Source: Nitratireductor thuwali
GTDB lineage: Bacteria; Pseudomonadota; Alphaproteobacteria; Rhizobiales; Rhizobiaceae
Direction: 5' to 3'
Assembly: GCF_036621415.1 (NCBI RefSeq)
Contig: NZ_CP030941.1
Location: forward strand, 2,106,001 to 2,170,000
DNA length: 64,000 nt
This document shows, in pieces, positions 39,204 to 48,056 of this stretch (position 1 is the first letter of the stretch; each line of letters starts with the position of its first letter). The notes under the pieces are model-generated. The model saw nothing but the letters and a program-made list of their open reading frames with translations, ran no database searches and was not told the DNA's origin. The position numbers and the translations under genes were made by a program.

Positions 39204-40340
39204 ATGAAGGCAGATTTTTACGAGACGCTCAGCGTGTCGAGAAACGCCGACGAAAAAGAGCTTAAGAGCGCCTTCCGCAAGCTCGCCATGCGGTACCATC
39301 CGGACAAGAATCCAGGCGACGACGAAGCGGAAAGGAAGTTCAAGGAAATCAACGAGGCCTACGAGACGCTGCGTGATCCGCAAAAGCGTGCCGCCTACGA
39401 TCGCTTCGGCCATGCCGCTTTCGAGAATGCCGGCATGGGCGGCCGTGGCTTTGGCCAGCAGGGTTTTGGCGCCGGCGGCTTCGCCGACATCTTCGAGGAC
39501 ATTTTCGGCGATATGATGGGCGCTGGCGGGCGCCGCCGCTCCGGCGGGCGCGATCGCGGTGCCGATTTGCGCTACAATATGGAGATCACCCTCGAGGAGG
39601 CCTTCACCGGCAAGACGGCGCAGATCCACGTGCCCACCTCGGTCACTTGCGAAGAATGTTCAGGCTCCGGCGCCAAGCCCGGCACCTCTCCCGTTCAGTG
39701 CTCGATGTGCCACGGTGCAGGGCGTGTGCGCGCCGCCCAAGGCTTCTTCTCCATCGAGCGGACGTGCCCCCAGTGCCAGGGGCGCGGCCAGACCATACAG
39801 GATCCATGCCCGAAGTGCTCCGGCCAAGGCCGCATCACCGAAGAACGCTCTCTTTCCGTGAACATTCCCGCCGGCATCGAGGACGGCACGCGCATCAGGC
39901 TCGCCGGCGAAGGCGAAGCAGGACTACGCGGCGGTCCCTCTGGCGATCTCTACATCTTTCTTTCAGTCAAGCCGCACGAGTTCTTCCAGCGCGACGGCGC
40001 GGACCTTTACTGCAAGGTGCCGATCTCGATGACCACCGCCGCCCTTGGCGGCGCCTTCGAGGTCGCGACGCTCGACGGCACGCAGACGCGTGTGAAGGTG
40101 CCGGAAGGCACCCAGAACGGACGGCAGTTCCGCCTGCGCGGCAAGGGGATGCCGGTCCTGCGGCAACCCCAGATAGGCGATCTTTATATTCAGGTGGCGG
40201 TGGAAACCCCTCAGAGCCTGACGAGAAGGCAGCGGGAATTGCTCGAGGAGTTCGAAAAATTGTCCTCGAACGAGAACAGTCCGCAGTCTGCGGGGTTCTT
40301 CACTCGGATGAAGGATTTCTTCGAGTCATTCGGCGAGTGA
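39204..40340 (+). CDS. dnaJ: Chaperone DnaJ (Hsp40)
   Basis: A 378-residue type I J-protein. The J domain (1-70) has the HPD motif in [10 protein letters not shown]; a Gly/Phe-rich linker follows ([17 protein letters not shown]); four CxxCxGxG zinc repeats lie at about 145-210 ([32 protein letters not shown]); then the C-terminal substrate domain. It delivers clients to DnaK and stimulates its ATPase. The gap from dnaK contains a terminator and about 170 bases with no clear heat-shock box. A six-pair hairpin (CGGGCG/CGCCCG, 40362-40380) lies between dnaJ and pmtA. Confidence 0.98.
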   Translation: MKADFYETLSVSRNADEKELKSAFRKLAMRYHPDKNPGDDEAERKFKEINEAYETLRDPQKRAAYDRFGHAAFENAGMGGRGFGQQGFGAGGFADIFEDIFGDMMGAGGRRRSGGRDRGADLRYNMEITLEEAFTGKTAQIHVPTSVTCEECSGSGAKPGTSPVQCSMCHGAGRVRAAQGFFSIERTCPQCQGRGQTIQDPCPKCSGQGRITEERSLSVNIPAGIEDGTRIRLAGEGEAGLRGGPSGDLYIFLSVKPHEFFQRDGADLYCKVPISMTTAALGGAFEVATLDGTQTRVKVPEGTQNGRQFRLRGKGMPVLRQPQIGDLYIQVAVETPQSLTRRQRELLEEFEKLSSNENSPQSAGFFTRMKDFFESFGE

Positions 40341-40390
40341 GCTTGCGATGCCGAACGAAACCGGGCGATAGTCCCGCCCGAAGGGAGTAG

Positions 40391-40999
40391 ATGATGGGCA
40401 AGGGTCTCGACATGCGCAAAGCACTCGCCGAACGGTTCGACGAGGAGTTGCGCTTCTTCAAGGGCTGGATCGATAAGCCTAAGGCGGTCGGCTCCATCAT
40501 TCCCACCAGCGGCGTCACGGCGCGGCGCATGGCCTCGGTCGTGCGCCCCGACTCCGGCGATGCCGTTCTGGAGCTCGGCCCCGGTACCGGCGTCATCACG
40601 CGTGCCATACTGGAGCGCGGCATCAAACCGGAAAACCTGATCTCCATCGAATATTCGGCCGAGTTTGTGGAGCGGCTGCGCGCCGACTATCCCGGCGTAA
40701 ACTTCATCCATGGCAGCGCGTTCGATCTCGACGAGGCCTTGGCGCCCTGGAAGGGCCGCCGCTTCGACAGCGTGATCTCGGCGATCCCCATGTTGAACTT
40801 TCCGTTGCCGGAGCGGGTCGATCTCGTGGAACGTTTGCTGGATCTGATGCCCCCGGGCCGCCCCATCGTGCAGATCACCTATGGGGCGCTGTCGCCTGTG
40901 CCCGCCGGCAAGGGCAGCTATTCCGTCAAGCACTTCGATTTCGTCGTGCGCAACATACCGCCGGCGCAATTGTGGATCTACCGCCGCTCGGAACAATAG
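40391..40999 (+). CDS. pmtA: Phospholipid N-methyltransferase (PmtA, Rhizobium/Sinorhizobium type)
   Basis: A 202-residue SAM-dependent methyltransferase. The SAM loop is LELGPGTGVITRAI (about 58-71), with FDSVISAIPMLNFP as the family's post-I region. The N-terminal helix FDEELRFFKGWIDKPKAVGSI resembles Sinorhizobium PmtA, which converts phosphatidylethanolamine stepwise to phosphatidylcholine at the membrane surface. Some homologues are annotated as rRNA adenine methyltransferase-like or as PmtA; context does not decide. ATG 40391 has AAGGGAG upstream. It lies between dnaJ and an FMN reductase, with short gaps on both sides. Confidence 0.85.
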   Translation: MMGKGLDMRKALAERFDEELRFFKGWIDKPKAVGSIIPTSGVTARRMASVVRPDSGDAVLELGPGTGVITRAILERGIKPENLISIEYSAEFVERLRADYPGVNFIHGSAFDLDEALAPWKGRRFDSVISAIPMLNFPLPERVDLVERLLDLMPPGRPIVQITYGALSPVPAGKGSYSVKHFDFVVRNIPPAQLWIYRRSEQ

Positions 41000-41022
41000 A
41001 ACGGTCCGGAAGGAAATTGCTC

Positions 41023-41616
41023 ATGACGCCGCGCATTCTGGTGTTCGCGGGCTCCATTCGCAGCGGTGCCCTGAGCGGGATGACTGCGGATGCGGCGACG
41101 AAGGAACTGGCTCTGTTGGGCGCCGACGTAACCCGCATTTCGCTTGCCGACTATCCTCTGCCTCTCATGGATCAGGATCTGGAGAACGAGAAGGGAATCC
41201 CCGAAAACGCCGTGAAGCTGGCGCACATGATCGGCGCCCATGATGGCGTTCTCATCGCCAGCCCCGAATACAACGCCTCCGTGCCGCCGCTGCTGAAGAA
41301 CGCTGTCGACTGGGTAAGCCGCGTCAAGGCGGATGAGAAAGGCCGGCGCTTCCGCGCCTTCAGCGGCAAGATCATCGCCCTTTGCTCATCCTCTGACGGC
41401 AACTACGCCGGCATCCGCGCCCTCAATCATCTCCGCGCCACGCTGGTGAACTGCCAGGCGGAAGTCATCACGCCCCAATGCTCGGTTCCGCGTGCGCAGG
41501 AAGCTTTCGATGAGAACGGTGATTTCATCGAGGACCGCCTCAAGAAGGCAATGACGAGAACCTGCCGCGCGCTTATTGAGCATGCGCGCATTTTTTCAAC
41601 ACGTGCAGAGATCTGA
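41023..41616 (+). CDS. NADPH-dependent FMN reductase family protein
   Basis: A 197-residue flavodoxin-fold protein. The phosphate loop for FMN is [12 protein letters not shown] near the N-terminus and the family motif [18 protein letters not shown] is at about 82-99. Members reduce FMN, quinones, chromate or azo dyes with NAD(P)H; the physiological substrate is unknown. GGAAGG lies before ATG 41023. The stop is four bases from pyrF, so the two are probably co-transcribed. Confidence 0.9.
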   Translation: MTPRILVFAGSIRSGALSGMTADAATKELALLGADVTRISLADYPLPLMDQDLENEKGIPENAVKLAHMIGAHDGVLIASPEYNASVPPLLKNAVDWVSRVKADEKGRRFRAFSGKIIALCSSSDGNYAGIRALNHLRATLVNCQAEVITPQCSVPRAQEAFDENGDFIEDRLKKAMTRTCRALIEHARIFSTRAEI

Positions 41617-41620
41617 GACG

Positions 41621-42325
41621 ATGAGCCAGAACATGCGCGAGCGGCTGATCGTCGGGCTCGACCTGCCGAGCCTCGGCGAAGCCGAGAAAGCGGTCGCGGA
41701 ACTGGGCGAGACCGTTTCCTTCTACAAGATCGGCTATCAGCTCGCCTTTGCCGGGGGCCTCGATTTCGCCCGCGAACTCGCTGGGTCGGGCAAGAAAATA
41801 TTCCTCGACATGAAGCTTCTCGACATCGACAACACCGTGGCGAAGGGTGTGGAAAGCGTCGCCCGCATGGGCATGACGATGCTGACGCTGCACGCATATC
41901 CCAAGGCGATGCGCGCTGCTGTGGAGGCGGCGCACGGCTCCGGCCTCTGCCTGCTTGGCGTGACCGTGCTGACCTCAATGGACGAGGCCGACTTGGCCGA
42001 GGCAGGCTATGACCACGACCCGGACACGCTGGTGCTGCGCCGCGCCGAACAGGTGCGCGACGCCGGCATGGGCGGCATCGTCTGCTCCGCAGCAGAGGCG
42101 AAGGCCGTTCGCGCAATCGTCGGGCCGGAAATGGCGGTCGTCACCCCCGGCATCCGGCCCGCTGGAGCGGTCGCCGGTGATCAGAAACGCGTGCTGACGC
42201 CGGCCGATGCCGTTCGCGCCGGCGCGAGCCATCTCGTGGTTGCCCGCCCCATCGTCGCCGCGCCCGACCGCAGGGCAGCCGCCCTTGCCATCCTTGAAGA
42301 AATGAACGGGGCCGCAAAGGCCTGA
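41621..42325 (+). CDS. pyrF: Orotidine 5'-phosphate decarboxylase
   Basis: A 234-residue TIM barrel performing the last step of UMP synthesis. The catalytic DxKxxD array is visible as [12 protein letters not shown], with LIVGLDLPS at the N-terminus and GIRPAG near the phosphate site. Start at ATG 41621 directly after the reductase stop. Next to it is a DUF1330 gene, a pairing also seen in related genomes. Confidence 0.97.
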   Translation: MSQNMRERLIVGLDLPSLGEAEKAVAELGETVSFYKIGYQLAFAGGLDFARELAGSGKKIFLDMKLLDIDNTVAKGVESVARMGMTMLTLHAYPKAMRAAVEAAHGSGLCLLGVTVLTSMDEADLAEAGYDHDPDTLVLRRAEQVRDAGMGGIVCSAAEAKAVRAIVGPEMAVVTPGIRPAGAVAGDQKRVLTPADAVRAGASHLVVARPIVAAPDRRAAALAILEEMNGAAKA

Positions 42326-42348
42326 TCCACCTCTGGGAGGAACGCGTA

Positions 42349-42642
42349 ATGACTAAAGCCTACTGGATCGCCCATGTCGATGTCCGCGACGCCGAGCGCT
42401 ACAAGGACTACGTCGCCACCGCCAAACCGGCCTTCGAGCGGCACGGTGCCAAGTTCCTCGCGCGTGGCGGAGCCTATGAGGCGATGGAAGGCCGGGGCCG
42501 CGGACGCAATGTCGTCATAGAGTTCCCGTCCCTGCAGGCCGCGAAGGACTGCTACCATTCGGCTGAGTACCAGGCGGCCAAAGCGATCCGGCAGGAAGTC
42601 GCGGACGCTGAAATGATCATTGTCGAGGGCTATGACGGCTGA
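42349..42642 (+). CDS. DUF1330 domain protein
   Basis: A 97-residue protein of the ferredoxin-like DUF1330 family (AYWIAHVDVRDAERYKDY at the N-terminus, a central FLARGG, VIEFPSLQAAKDCYHSAEY). These small dimeric alpha-beta barrel proteins are related to stress-responsive A/B-barrel and EthD folds; function is unknown. A GGGAGG site precedes the ATG. It follows pyrF by 23 bases and ends a run of genes starting at dnaJ or pmtA. Confidence 0.88.
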   Translation: MTKAYWIAHVDVRDAERYKDYVATAKPAFERHGAKFLARGGAYEAMEGRGRGRNVVIEFPSLQAAKDCYHSAEYQAAKAIRQEVADAEMIIVEGYDG

Positions 42643-42672
42643 GGGGCCGATCGTTTGTACACTGTCTTTGTG

Positions 42673-42683
42673 TTGCATTGCAG
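42673..42683. promoter_or_regulatory. Near-match to the PhaR operator upstream of phaZ
   Basis: TTGC-ATT-GCAG matches seven of eight fixed bases of CTGC-N3-GCAG, the site bound by PhaR (AniA), the polyhydroxybutyrate-sensing repressor of Paracoccus and relatives. It is 85-95 bases before the phaZ start in a 125-base spacer. Confidence 0.4.
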
Positions 42684-42767
42684 CATGGGCATGGTACTCT
42701 CCACGCGAGGTCGCAGTGAACGCGCGTTCCGCGTTCCGCCCGGTGGCCGTGGAAAATTGAACAGGCG

Positions 42768-44048
42768 ATGTATTATCAGCTATATGAATTTCATCATGCG
42801 GCGATCCAGCCTGCCCGCGCCTACGCAGACGCCATAAGGCTGTTCTACTCGAACCCCTTCAATCCCGCCGCCAGCACCGCCTGGGGCCGCTCGATCGCGG
42901 CCACGGCAGAAATGTTCGAGCGCACCACGCGCCGCTACGGAAAACCGGACTTCGGCATCGAGACGACCGCTGTCGACGGCAGGCAGGTAGGCGTTCGCGA
43001 GCGTGTCGTATGGCAAAAGCCGTTCTGCAGGCTTATCCATTTCGAGCGCGATCTGCCGGCGGGTTCGGACCCCGGCACCAGGCTCCTGGTGGTCGCGCCG
43101 ATGTCGGGCCATTACGCCACCCTGCTTCGCGGCACCGTCGAAGCCATGTTGCCCCACGCCGACGTCTACATCACCGACTGGACTGATGCCCGCATGGTGC
43201 CGCTGTCCGACGGGCGGTTCGATCTCGACGACTATATCGATTACATCATCGACATGTTCGCGCTGCTGGGGCCCCAGGCCAGCGTCATGGCGGTCTGCCA
43301 GCCATCGGTGCCGGTGTTGGCGGCGATCGCGCTGATGGAAGGCCGGGGGGACAAGAACCTTCCCGCCTCGATGATCCTGATGGGCGGCCCTATCGATACC
43401 CGCCGCAATCCAACCGCAGTGAACCAGCTGGCCGAGGAGCGAGGCATCGACTGGTTTCGCGAGAACGTCATCATGCAGGTTCCGTGGCCCAATCCGGGCT
43501 TCATGCGCGAAGTCTATCCGGGTTTTCTGCAGCTTTCGGGCTTCATGAGCATGAACCTCGACCGGCACATCATCGCGCACAAGGAATTCTTCATGCACCT
43601 GGTGAAGAACGACGGCGATTCGGCTGAGAAGCACCGCGACTTCTACGACGAGTATCTGGCGGTGATGGACCTGACGGCCGAATTCTATCTGCAGACGGTG
43701 GATACGGTGTTTGTCAAGCACGCCCTGCCCAGGGGCAAGATGATGCACCGGGAAGAGCCGGTCGAGCCAGCCGCCATCTCGAAGGTTGCTCTTCTGACGA
43801 TCGAAGGCGAGAAGGACGACATCTCCGGGCTCGGCCAGACCCAAGCCGCACACGATCTGTGCGTCAACATTCCTCAGTCCCGCCGCAGCCACTATGTTCA
43901 GCCTTCGGTCGGGCACTACGGCGTGTTCAACGGCTCGCGTTTCCGGGCGCAGATCGTGCCGCGGATCGTGGATTTCGTGGCAAGCACCGCCGCCACCGGC
44001 GGCAAGGCGCAGGCTCGCCCGAAACGCAGCAGGTCTCCACGCACCTGA
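42768..44048 (+). CDS. phaZ: Intracellular polyhydroxyalkanoate depolymerase
   Basis: A 426-residue PhaZ of the intracellular, native-granule type found in Sinorhizobium and Cupriavidus, starting MYYQLYEFHHAAIQPAR. The nucleophile is a cysteine in the lipase-box-like AVCQPSVPVLA instead of GxSxG, typical of this class; a catalytic histidine lies in QPSVGHYGVFNG. It breaks down stored polyhydroxybutyrate to monomers during starvation. No signal peptide. The tail (QARPKRSRSPRT) is basic and not conserved. The upstream spacer contains a near-match to the PhaR operator, suggesting control by polymer level. Confidence 0.93.
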   Translation: MYYQLYEFHHAAIQPARAYADAIRLFYSNPFNPAASTAWGRSIAATAEMFERTTRRYGKPDFGIETTAVDGRQVGVRERVVWQKPFCRLIHFERDLPAGSDPGTRLLVVAPMSGHYATLLRGTVEAMLPHADVYITDWTDARMVPLSDGRFDLDDYIDYIIDMFALLGPQASVMAVCQPSVPVLAAIALMEGRGDKNLPASMILMGGPIDTRRNPTAVNQLAEERGIDWFRENVIMQVPWPNPGFMREVYPGFLQLSGFMSMNLDRHIIAHKEFFMHLVKNDGDSAEKHRDFYDEYLAVMDLTAEFYLQTVDTVFVKHALPRGKMMHREEPVEPAAISKVALLTIEGEKDDISGLGQTQAAHDLCVNIPQSRRSHYVQPSVGHYGVFNGSRFRAQIVPRIVDFVASTAATGGKAQARPKRSRSPRT

Positions 44049-44214
44049 TTCGCCGCCTCCGAAGGGCTGGCCCGGAAGACTGTTGCGGCTTTGCAGATGC
44101 CTGCACCCGGCAGGCTATAGCAATTTGGCAACATGAGCAGCCAATCGCGAGCCATTCAGCAACGTTCAAGTGGACGCATAAAAAAACGAATTGACAGCCC
44201 CCAGGCTTGCTCCG

Positions 44215-44229
44215 TTAACATCACATTAA
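44215..44229. promoter_or_regulatory. TTAA-N7-TTAA, candidate CtrA binding site
   Basis: TTAA (44215-44218), CATCACA, TTAA (44226-44229) is an exact fit to the CtrA consensus of alphaproteobacteria. It overlaps the place of a -10 box for a TTGACA at 44191-44196 and lies 29-43 bases before the transglutaminase-like gene, so bound CtrA would more likely repress that promoter, or activate one placed further downstream. Confidence 0.5.
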
Positions 44230-44257
44230 TGAAAATAAATAAAGTGGGAGCGGCGCA

Positions 44258-44869
44258 ATGGCTGCTGGGCGGGCGGTTCGCGGGACCGCAATGGGGCTGT
44301 TTGTTGCCATTGGCATGGCAGCGGGCCAAGCGGGCGCAACGGGATTGATGGCGACGGGCGGCTACACCTCCCAGCCCATCGGGCATTATGAATTCTGCAA
44401 AAAATGGCCGCGGGAGTGCGCTCAGCGCCCGACTGACAACGGGCCTGAGCATATGAGTAGCGGTTTGATGCGGCGCCTTGCTTCCGTCAACCGGTCGGTC
44501 AACGGATCGGTCAAGCCACTGAACGACGTCGACATCTACGGCGTCAACGAGCTCTGGACCTATCCCGCCAAAGGCATTGGCGACTGCGAAGACTTCGTTC
44601 TCGAGAAGCGCCGGCGCCTCAGCGCCACAGGCATATCCCTTGCGAACCTTCTCATCACCGTCGTGCGCAAACGGGATGGCGAAGGCCATGCCGTCCTGAC
44701 AGTGCGGACCGATGAAGGCGACTATATCCTCGATAATCTGAACAACGATGTGAAGCTGTGGAGCCACACCAGCTACCGCTACCTGAAGCGCCAGGCGAGC
44801 AACCACACCGGCCGCTGGGTCACATTGCGCGGCGAGAACAACCTTCTTGTGGGCGCAGTGCAGCAGTAA
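44258..44869 (+). CDS. Secreted bacterial transglutaminase-like cysteine peptidase (BTLCP family)
   Basis: A 203-residue exported protein: signal peptide of about 28 residues (AMGLFVAIGMAAGQAGATG, cleavage near AGA-TG), then a BTLCP domain with a papain-like triad C110 (GIGDCEDFV), H144 (GEGHAVLTV) and D159 (YILDNLNN). The family is widespread in proteobacteria; its best-known relative, LapG, cleaves a surface adhesin under cyclic-di-GMP control, but this short form lacks LapG-specific context. GGGAG precedes the ATG. The promoter region carries a TTAA-N7-TTAA box. A GGDEF-EAL gene lies 3 kb downstream, probably coincidental. Confidence 0.88.
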   Translation: MAAGRAVRGTAMGLFVAIGMAAGQAGATGLMATGGYTSQPIGHYEFCKKWPRECAQRPTDNGPEHMSSGLMRRLASVNRSVNGSVKPLNDVDIYGVNELWTYPAKGIGDCEDFVLEKRRRLSATGISLANLLITVVRKRDGEGHAVLTVRTDEGDYILDNLNNDVKLWSHTSYRYLKRQASNHTGRWVTLRGENNLLVGAVQQ

Positions 44870-45180
44870 TCCGGCTCCAGAAGGCCGTGCATCTGACTTG
44901 CGAACGAAGGACTGCCTTCTTCTGTTTCCGCATATGCGGAAGATGCCATTTCGCGAAACGATGCGTAGAGCGTCCTTGTGTAGCGCTCGAATGGACGCAC
45001 AACGCTCTGACGACCTGATTTCATGCACTTCCGGAAAACCGATTCAACTTCCCGAAATAGCTCCATGGGATCAGGAAAGGCGTTCTGCCGCGGGCTGGGC
45101 AAAGACGGCTGCAAAGCTGCCCTGCCGATCCATCACTCCCTCCAGCGCCGCCCCGGACGGCAGGCGGCCCTTAATGCGCC
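44870..45180. other. 311-base convergent intergenic region with one imperfect hairpin
   Basis: Lies between the stops of the transglutaminase-like gene and yifB. I see no credible gene: open frames here are short, lack ribosome-binding sites and have no recognisable content. One imperfect inverted repeat, AGAGCG-TCC-TTGTG (44967-44980) with CACAA-CGCTCT (44998-45008), could be a two-way terminator, though T-runs are absent. Confidence 0.5.
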
Positions 45181-46713
45181 TCACGCCGCATTTGCCAGCC
45201 GCTGCCCGGCCACACGATAAGAAATGGCCTCGGCCAGATGAATTCGGCCGACGTGCTCGGCGCCTTCGAGATCAGCCAGCGTTCGCGCAACCTTCAGGAT
45301 GCGGTGGTATGCACGGGCGGAAAGGGCCAGTTTCTCGCTGGCTTCGCTCAAGAGCGCCGCGCCGGCGGGATCCGGTTTTGCGATGTCCTCGATCATGGCC
45401 GCTGAGCAGCGCGCATTTGTCGTCCAGGCTGGCAGGCCCAGTGCGGTGAAGCGCTCCCGCTGCGCATCGCGCGCCGCCGCCACACGCAACGCCACCGTCG
45501 CACTGTCTTCCGCCTTTTCGCGGCGGATCAGGTCTCCGGCGCTGACCGCCGGCACTTCGATGCGCAGGTCGATCCGGTCAAGCAGTGGCCCAGAGATACG
45601 CGCCTGGTAGTCGGCCTGGCAGCGTGGACCGCGTGCACAGCTATGTCCCGCTTCCCCGGCCATGCCGCAGCGGCAGGGGTTCATCGCAGCCACGAGCTGT
45701 ATTTGCGCCGGATAGCTGACCCGATGGTTGGCGCGGGCGATCACGCATTCGCCGCTTTCCAGCGGCTGCCGCAGGGAATCCAGCACCTGCGGTGCGAACT
45801 CCGGCAACTCGTCGAGAAACAGAACGCCGTGGTGGGACAGCGATGCTTCGCCCGGTCTTGCCCGCAGCCCCCCGCCCACCATCGCTGCCATGGAAGCCGA
45901 GTGGTGCGGAGCCCGAAATGGCCTGCGATCGGAAAGCCGCCCGTCCGCAAGTTCGCCGGCGATGGATGAGACCATGGAAACCTCGAGGAGTTCCCTGGGC
46001 GAAAGCGGCGGCAGGATCGACGGCAGCCTTTGCGCAAGCATCGATTTGCCCGCGCCCGGCGGCCCGATCATCAGCAGGTTGTGGCCACCGGCGGCGGCGA
46101 CCTCGAGCGCGCGTTTGGCGCTTTCCTGGCCCTTTATGTCGGCCAGATCCGGCAGATCGCCCAACGCGGGCTGCATGGCGGTTTCGGGGCGGCCCATGAC
46201 CTGGGTGCCGCGAAAGTGATTGGCGAGCGCGATCAGGCTGCGCGGCGCCAGAATGTCGATATCCGCGCCGGCCCACGCCGCCTCCGGACCGCAATCATGC
46301 GGGCAGATCAGCCCCCGCCCCATCGCGTTTGCGCCGATCGCGGCAGGCAGGACCCCGGCCACGCGGGCGACTGTGCCGTCGAGCCCCAGTTCGCCCAATA
46401 CGACATAGCCGCTCAAGGCATCGCCGGGCACTGCCCCGAGCGCAGCCATCAGCCCAAGCGCGATAGGAAGATCATAATGGCTTCCTTCCTTGGGCAGATC
46501 GGCTGGCGCCAGATTGACCGTCACCTTCTTGGGCGGCATCGAAAGTCCGGAGGCATGGAGCGCCGCCTGCACTCGTTCGCGGCTTTCCGCCACCGCCTTG
46601 TCGCCCAGGCCCACGATATGCATGCCCATTTTGCCGGGCGCCACCATCACCTGGACATCGACGGGCACCGCCTCGATCCCCTGGAACGCAATCGTCCGCA
46701 CGCGCGAAACCAT
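45181..46713 (-). CDS. YifB/ComM-family AAA+ ATPase (Mg-chelatase-like)
   Basis: A 510-residue hexameric ATPase of the ComM/YifB group. An N-terminal Lon-protease-like domain (about 1-175) precedes the AAA+ core with Walker A GPPGAGKS at 217-224, Walker B VLFLDELPEF and a zinc-like cysteine cluster NPCRCG...C...C (CRCGMAGEAGHSCARGPRC region). In Vibrio and Haemophilus ComM drives branch migration during natural transformation; the gene is also kept in non-transforming species. The ATG at 46713 matches the family start (MVSRVRTIAFQGIEA). About 110 bases upstream on the same strand is a perfect LexA-type box, which would place it in the SOS response. Confidence 0.93.
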   Translation of the reverse strand: MVSRVRTIAFQGIEAVPVDVQVMVAPGKMGMHIVGLGDKAVAESRERVQAALHASGLSMPPKKVTVNLAPADLPKEGSHYDLPIALGLMAALGAVPGDALSGYVVLGELGLDGTVARVAGVLPAAIGANAMGRGLICPHDCGPEAAWAGADIDILAPRSLIALANHFRGTQVMGRPETAMQPALGDLPDLADIKGQESAKRALEVAAAGGHNLLMIGPPGAGKSMLAQRLPSILPPLSPRELLEVSMVSSIAGELADGRLSDRRPFRAPHHSASMAAMVGGGLRARPGEASLSHHGVLFLDELPEFAPQVLDSLRQPLESGECVIARANHRVSYPAQIQLVAAMNPCRCGMAGEAGHSCARGPRCQADYQARISGPLLDRIDLRIEVPAVSAGDLIRREKAEDSATVALRVAAARDAQRERFTALGLPAWTTNARCSAAMIEDIAKPDPAGAALLSEASEKLALSARAYHRILKVARTLADLEGAEHVGRIHLAEAISYRVAGQRLANAA

Positions 46714-46824
46714 AATCCGCCACCCCCTGCCCCGCAGCTTGCCGTGCCGGCTCTTCCGCGCCGGGCCCGGAGCGGCGGCGCGTGCCAGTTCCCAAACACA
46801 AGCACAGATTGCAGGACGTGGCAA

Positions 46825-46839
46825 GAACATTCAGGGAAC
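46825..46839 (-). promoter_or_regulatory. LexA (SOS) box upstream of yifB
   Basis: GAAC-ATTCAGG-GAAC on the plus strand, reading GTTC-N7-GTTC on the minus strand, exactly the alphaproteobacterial LexA consensus. It lies between gshB and yifB and is 112-126 bases before the yifB start. Four GTTGC[A/G] repeats adjoin it on the gshB side. Confidence 0.55.
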
Positions 46840-46841
46840 AA

Positions 46842-46881
46842 GTTGCATGGCCGGGTTGCAGAACGGTTGCGACAGGTTGCA
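46842..46881. repeat. Four GTTGC[A/G] direct repeats about one helical turn apart
   Basis: GTTGCA or GTTGCG begins at 46842, 46855, 46866 and 46876, spaced 13, 11 and 10 bases, in the gshB-yifB spacer. Regular spacing near the helical repeat suggests cooperative protein binding, but no regulator is recognised. Confidence 0.45.
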
Positions 46882-46920
46882 GGCGCGGAACATCCGGCCC
46901 CGGCTGCGTCTGGTTCGTGT

Positions 46921-47868
46921 CTACACCGCGCCGCGCCGCGTCTCCACCGCGTCCCAAAAGAGCGCCGCCACGTCGGCGCCGCCGAACCTTTGCACCTCGC
47001 GCACGCCCGTGGGCGAGGTCACGTTGATTTCCGTGAGGTAGCCGCCGATGACGTCGATGCCGACAAGCACGAAGCCGCGCTCGCGCAGCGCGGGGCCGAT
47101 GCGCGCGCATATCTCGCGCTCGCGCGCCGTGATGTCGGCCGGTTCCGCCCGTCCGCCCACATGCATGTTGGAGCGCGAATCATGTTCCGCCGGCACCCGA
47201 TTGATGGCTCCCACCGGCTCGCCCTCGATGAGCAGGATGCGCTTGTCGCCGTCGCGCACTTCTTTCAGGTAGCGCTGCACGATGAACGGTTCCCGGAAGG
47301 TCTGGATGAACAGTTCAAGCAGGGCCGCCAGGTTGCGGTCCGCTTCCTGAAGATGAAAGATGCCGGCGCCGCCATTCCCGTAGAGCGGCTTTACGATGAT
47401 GTCGCCGTGCTCTTTGCGGAAGGTGTCAACTTCTCTCGGATCACGGGTGATCAGCGTATCCGGCATCAGGTCGCAGAACTCGGTGACGAAGATCTTCTCC
47501 GGGCTGTTGCGTACCCATGCTGGGTCGTTGACCACGAGGGTTCCGGGATGAACGCGGTCCAGGATATGTGTTGTCGTGATGTAGTGCATGTCGAAGGGCG
47601 GGTCCTGACGGAGCAACACCACATCCATCTCGGACAGGTCGGTGCGCACGGCCTTGCCCAGCGTGAAATGGTTGCCGGCTTCGTCGCGCACCTGAAGCGG
47701 CTCCAGCATTGCAAACGCCTTGTCGCCCACCTGCGAGAGCCGGTCCGGCGTGTAGTGGAAAAGCTGGTGCCCGCGCTTCTGCGCCTCCAGCGCCAGCGCG
47801 AAGCTCGTATCGCCGGCGATCGAAACACTTGAGATATGGTCCATCTGAAAGGCGGTTTTCAGCGGCAT
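46921..47868 (-). CDS. gshB: Glutathione synthetase
   Basis: A 315-residue ATP-grasp ligase that adds glycine to gamma-glutamylcysteine. Family features include [20 protein letters not shown] at the N-terminus, [20 protein letters not shown], the ATP-grasp loop [16 protein letters not shown] and the metal-binding [19 protein letters not shown] near the C-terminus. Length equals that of E. coli GshB. The start ATG 47868 begins MPLKTAF. It is divergent from the GGDEF-EAL gene across 188 bases. The gene is upstream of yifB on the same strand, but the SOS box in between implies separate control of yifB. Confidence 0.96.
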   Translation of the reverse strand: MPLKTAFQMDHISSVSIAGDTSFALALEAQKRGHQLFHYTPDRLSQVGDKAFAMLEPLQVRDEAGNHFTLGKAVRTDLSEMDVVLLRQDPPFDMHYITTTHILDRVHPGTLVVNDPAWVRNSPEKIFVTEFCDLMPDTLITRDPREVDTFRKEHGDIIVKPLYGNGGAGIFHLQEADRNLAALLELFIQTFREPFIVQRYLKEVRDGDKRILLIEGEPVGAINRVPAEHDSRSNMHVGGRAEPADITAREREICARIGPALRERGFVLVGIDVIGGYLTEINVTSPTGVREVQRFGGADVAALFWDAVETRRGAV

Positions 47869-48056
47869 CGGTGGAGGTTCTCCATGCGCGTTCAGGAAAG
47901 GCCGGCAGATGACGCCGGGCCCGTCCGGCTGTCAAGCGGGCATCATTCTCGGGGCCGGCGGCGTTGTGCACACGAAAATGTTATCTTCGATACGCTTCGT
48001 AAACGTTTGATCTTCATCCTCCGCCCCAAACGGCCTTGAAATCACAGGGAAATAAC

